NCBI GenBank assembly: GCA_025937835.1
Contig: JAICQO010000005.1
Coordinates: forward strand, 62,001 to 126,000
Source: Polyangiaceae bacterium
GTDB taxonomy: Bacteria > Myxococcota_A > Polyangia > Polyangiales > Polyangiaceae
Length of the DNA: 64,000 bases
Direction of reading: 5' to 3'
The first letter of the stretch is position 1; each line of letters starts with the position of its first letter. A program made the translations under genes and the position numbers. Shown here piece by piece: positions 62,799 through 64,000 of this stretch. The notes under the pieces are model-generated. The model did no database searches. It was given only the letters and a program-made list of their open reading frames with translations, and was not told the origin of the DNA.

Positions 62799-63419
62799 GT
62801 GACTACAGGCCGCGCGTACCGCAGTCCCCTGCGTTCTCGGGCGAAAGAGGACACTCGAGCGCGGATCCTCGCGGCCATGGTGTCCGTGATCGTGGACGAG
62901 GGCCTGCACGCTTTCACGATGCAAAACGTCGCCGACCGCGCAGGGGTCGCGCACCGAACCGTCTATCGATATTACCCGTCGCGCGAGCAGCTGCTTCGCG
63001 GGTTGTCGGAGTCGCTGTCGCAGCGGCTTGCCGAGGCGGGGCTTCTGCCTCCACAAGAGCTCGACGCGTGGACTTCGTACGTCGCGCCGTTGTTCGAAGA
63101 GTTTCGCGAGCTGGGGCCCGCACTGCGGGCTTCGTTGATCGCCTCGGTGGCGCTCGCCGCGCAGACTGAGTCCGATGCCGCTCTGACTTCCGCGATCTTC
63201 GATGCGCTCGCGATCCGCTTTTCCTATCTGAGCGAGGAGCAGCTGCACGAGGCCGCCGGCGTGTTCCGTGCGCTCGTCGGTCGCTTCACTTGGTACGTGC
63301 TGTCCGTCGAGTTGAATCTGGAAACCGCTGAAGCGAGCCGCGGCGTAACCTGGGCGATCGGCGCTCTGCTCGACGATCTGGAGCGGCGGAACGATGCGGC
63401 GGCGACGAGCCCGACCTGA
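62799..63419 (+). CDS. TetR family transcriptional regulator
   Basis: A 206-aa repressor: the N-terminal HTH is complete (RARILAAMVSVIVDEGLHAFTMQNVADRAGVAHRTVYRYYPSREQLL). The C-terminal helical ligand domain has no recognised specificity. The GTG start at 62799 is supported by the position relative to the 46-bp dyad. No obvious target gene is adjacent apart from itself and the downstream probable DUF1592 lipoprotein. Confidence 0.93.
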   Translation: MTTGRAYRSPLRSRAKEDTRARILAAMVSVIVDEGLHAFTMQNVADRAGVAHRTVYRYYPSREQLLRGLSESLSQRLAEAGLLPPQELDAWTSYVAPLFEEFRELGPALRASLIASVALAAQTESDAALTSAIFDALAIRFSYLSEEQLHEAAGVFRALVGRFTWYVLSVELNLETAEASRGVTWAIGALLDDLERRNDAAATSPT

Positions 63420-63763
63420 CGCAGATTCTGGCGCTCGCCTCTCGCGCGAGCTCGAAGAGCGATTCGAGGGCTCGATGGACGACAAGGCATCTGAGTCGCC
63501 TCTTCTAGGCATGAAGAGCGTTTATCCATCCCCTCACTGTTGAGGGCCGAGACGACGAGCGACGCCGGCGGAAAGTTCAAGCCGGAAGCCGTCTAAAAAA
63601 TCTTCGAGATTCCGGGTTCTCTCCGCGGTTTAGCGCGGTATCTGATATTACACGGGGTGCGCTGCTCGGCCTCGAACGGACTTTTAGCGCCCGTTCTCAC
63701 AGGTAGTGCCTGGCGCCTAGCTCTCCTGACACTAGCTAGAGGTTATCTGCGAGAGGTGATGCG
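63420..63763. promoter_or_regulatory. 344-bp intergenic region before third DUF1592-like gene
   Basis: Non-coding. It contains small hairpins CCCTCA-CTGT-TGAGGG (about 63533-63548) and CCGCG-GTTTAG-CGCGG (63626-63641), then an AT-richer stretch with TATCTGATATTACA before the lipoprotein start. The first hairpin may end the TetR transcript. Confidence 0.45.
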
Positions 63764-64000
63764 ATGAACACCTGGAGGATCGGCCTTGTCGTGGCGGCCA
63801 CGCTATCAGCGGGCTGCACCGGAGAAATTGAGGAAGGGGACGCCCAGATGCCGGGCGACCTGGACCCGTCGGCATCCCCGACCCCCGGCGGGACTGCAGG
63901 GCCGAGCGGCACGGCGGGTCCCGGTGGCACGGCGAGCCCCGGCGGCACAGCGGGTCCCGGTGGCACGGCGAGCCCCGGTGGCACGGCGGGCCCGGCCACT
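63764..64000 (+). CDS. lipoprotein N-terminus, probable third DUF1592 family member (partial)
   Basis: Open at the window end; 79 codons visible. The signal peptide ends in lipobox LSAGC followed by TGEI, which recalls the GAAC-TGEI and AAGC-SGEI sites of the two DUF1592 lipoproteins in this window. A Pro/Gly/Thr/Ala repeat spacer follows (GGTAGPGGTASP units), comparable with the PGT spacer of module B. ATG 63764 is preceded by GAGAGGTGATGCG. The catalytic part lies outside the window, so the family is inferred from the signal and spacer only. Confidence 0.65.
   Translation, partial: MNTWRIGLVVAATLSAGCTGEIEEGDAQMPGDLDPSASPTPGGTAGPSGTAGPGGTASPGGTAGPGGTASPGGTAGPAT

Overview
The window is very GC-rich, densely coded bacterial DNA. 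Its gene content suggests a myxobacterium of the Polyangia/Sorangium type (Myxococcota). The evidence is three large Ser/Thr protein kinases, FHA-GGDEF diguanylate cyclases, many lipoproteins with low-complexity Gly/Pro/Ser/Thr linkers, a MYXO-CTERM-like tail, TonB/AgmX-like periplasmic proteins, a TIGR02147-type regulator and tandem DUF1592/DUF1552 genes. No rRNA, phage, IS element or CRISPR array is visible. One tRNA gene (Thr, anticodon CGU) is present. Taxonomy is inferred from content, not from a search.

Layout. 1-12.8 kb: a truncated MFS transporter, divergent ftsH, an EVE-domain gene, a c-di-GMP operon (REC-EAL plus FHA-GGDEF), a NUDIX gene with a small overlapping partner, an L,D-transpeptidase lipoprotein, an unusual PilT with a doubled N-terminal domain, and a membrane protein. 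13.2-21.7 kb (minus strand): a tightly packed run of Ser/Thr kinase, GNAT, intact histidine kinase, degenerate histidine kinase, ruvB and esterase. 22-28.2 kb: glnB-glnA, a second FHA-GGDEF gene, metK, and argJ overlapping a PDZ lipoprotein gene. 28.3-33.6 kb: a LacI-like sensor without a DNA-binding domain, N-formylglutamate amidohydrolase, an AgmX-like protein, tRNA-Thr, and a Ser/Thr kinase coupled to a DUF2171 gene. 33.7-43.5 kb: two copies of a DUF1592 lipoprotein / Tat-exported DUF1552 gene pair in opposite orientations, flanking hflK-hflC and a GH172-type (DUF2961) gene. 43.5-50.9 kb: a dyad-rich 660-bp regulatory region, an AraC/GAF regulator, pyrophosphatase, a TIGR02147 regulator, a lipoprotein/VWA pair and an ECF sigma factor behind a cluster of TGTCCG boxes. 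51-64 kb: an SDR, a glucosidase relic, an orphan N6-adenine methyltransferase with an LDH-like gene, a three-gene kinase operon, a frameshifted ybaK, an ArsR/SRPBCC pair, a Gre-like factor, a GH8 lipoprotein, a phosphodiester glycosidase, a TetR gene with a large symmetric operator, and the start of a third probable DUF1592 lipoprotein.

How it fits together. The most distinctive material is the exported DUF1592/DUF1552 module. Its lipoprotein partners share a Cys-X-Gly-Glu-Ile sequence at the lipidation site, carry one CXXCH each and have variable repeat spacers. A GTGAGTG/CACTCAC dyad occurs between the second module and the AraC gene, upstream of the GH8 gene, and ahead of the small gene preceding the first module. 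This hints at a common regulator of surface redox/glycan functions (inference). Phospho-threonine (FHA) and c-di-GMP signalling recur through the window. The housekeeping genes (ftsH, ruvB, glnB-glnA, metK, argJ, ppa, hflKC) are intact and chromosomal in character.
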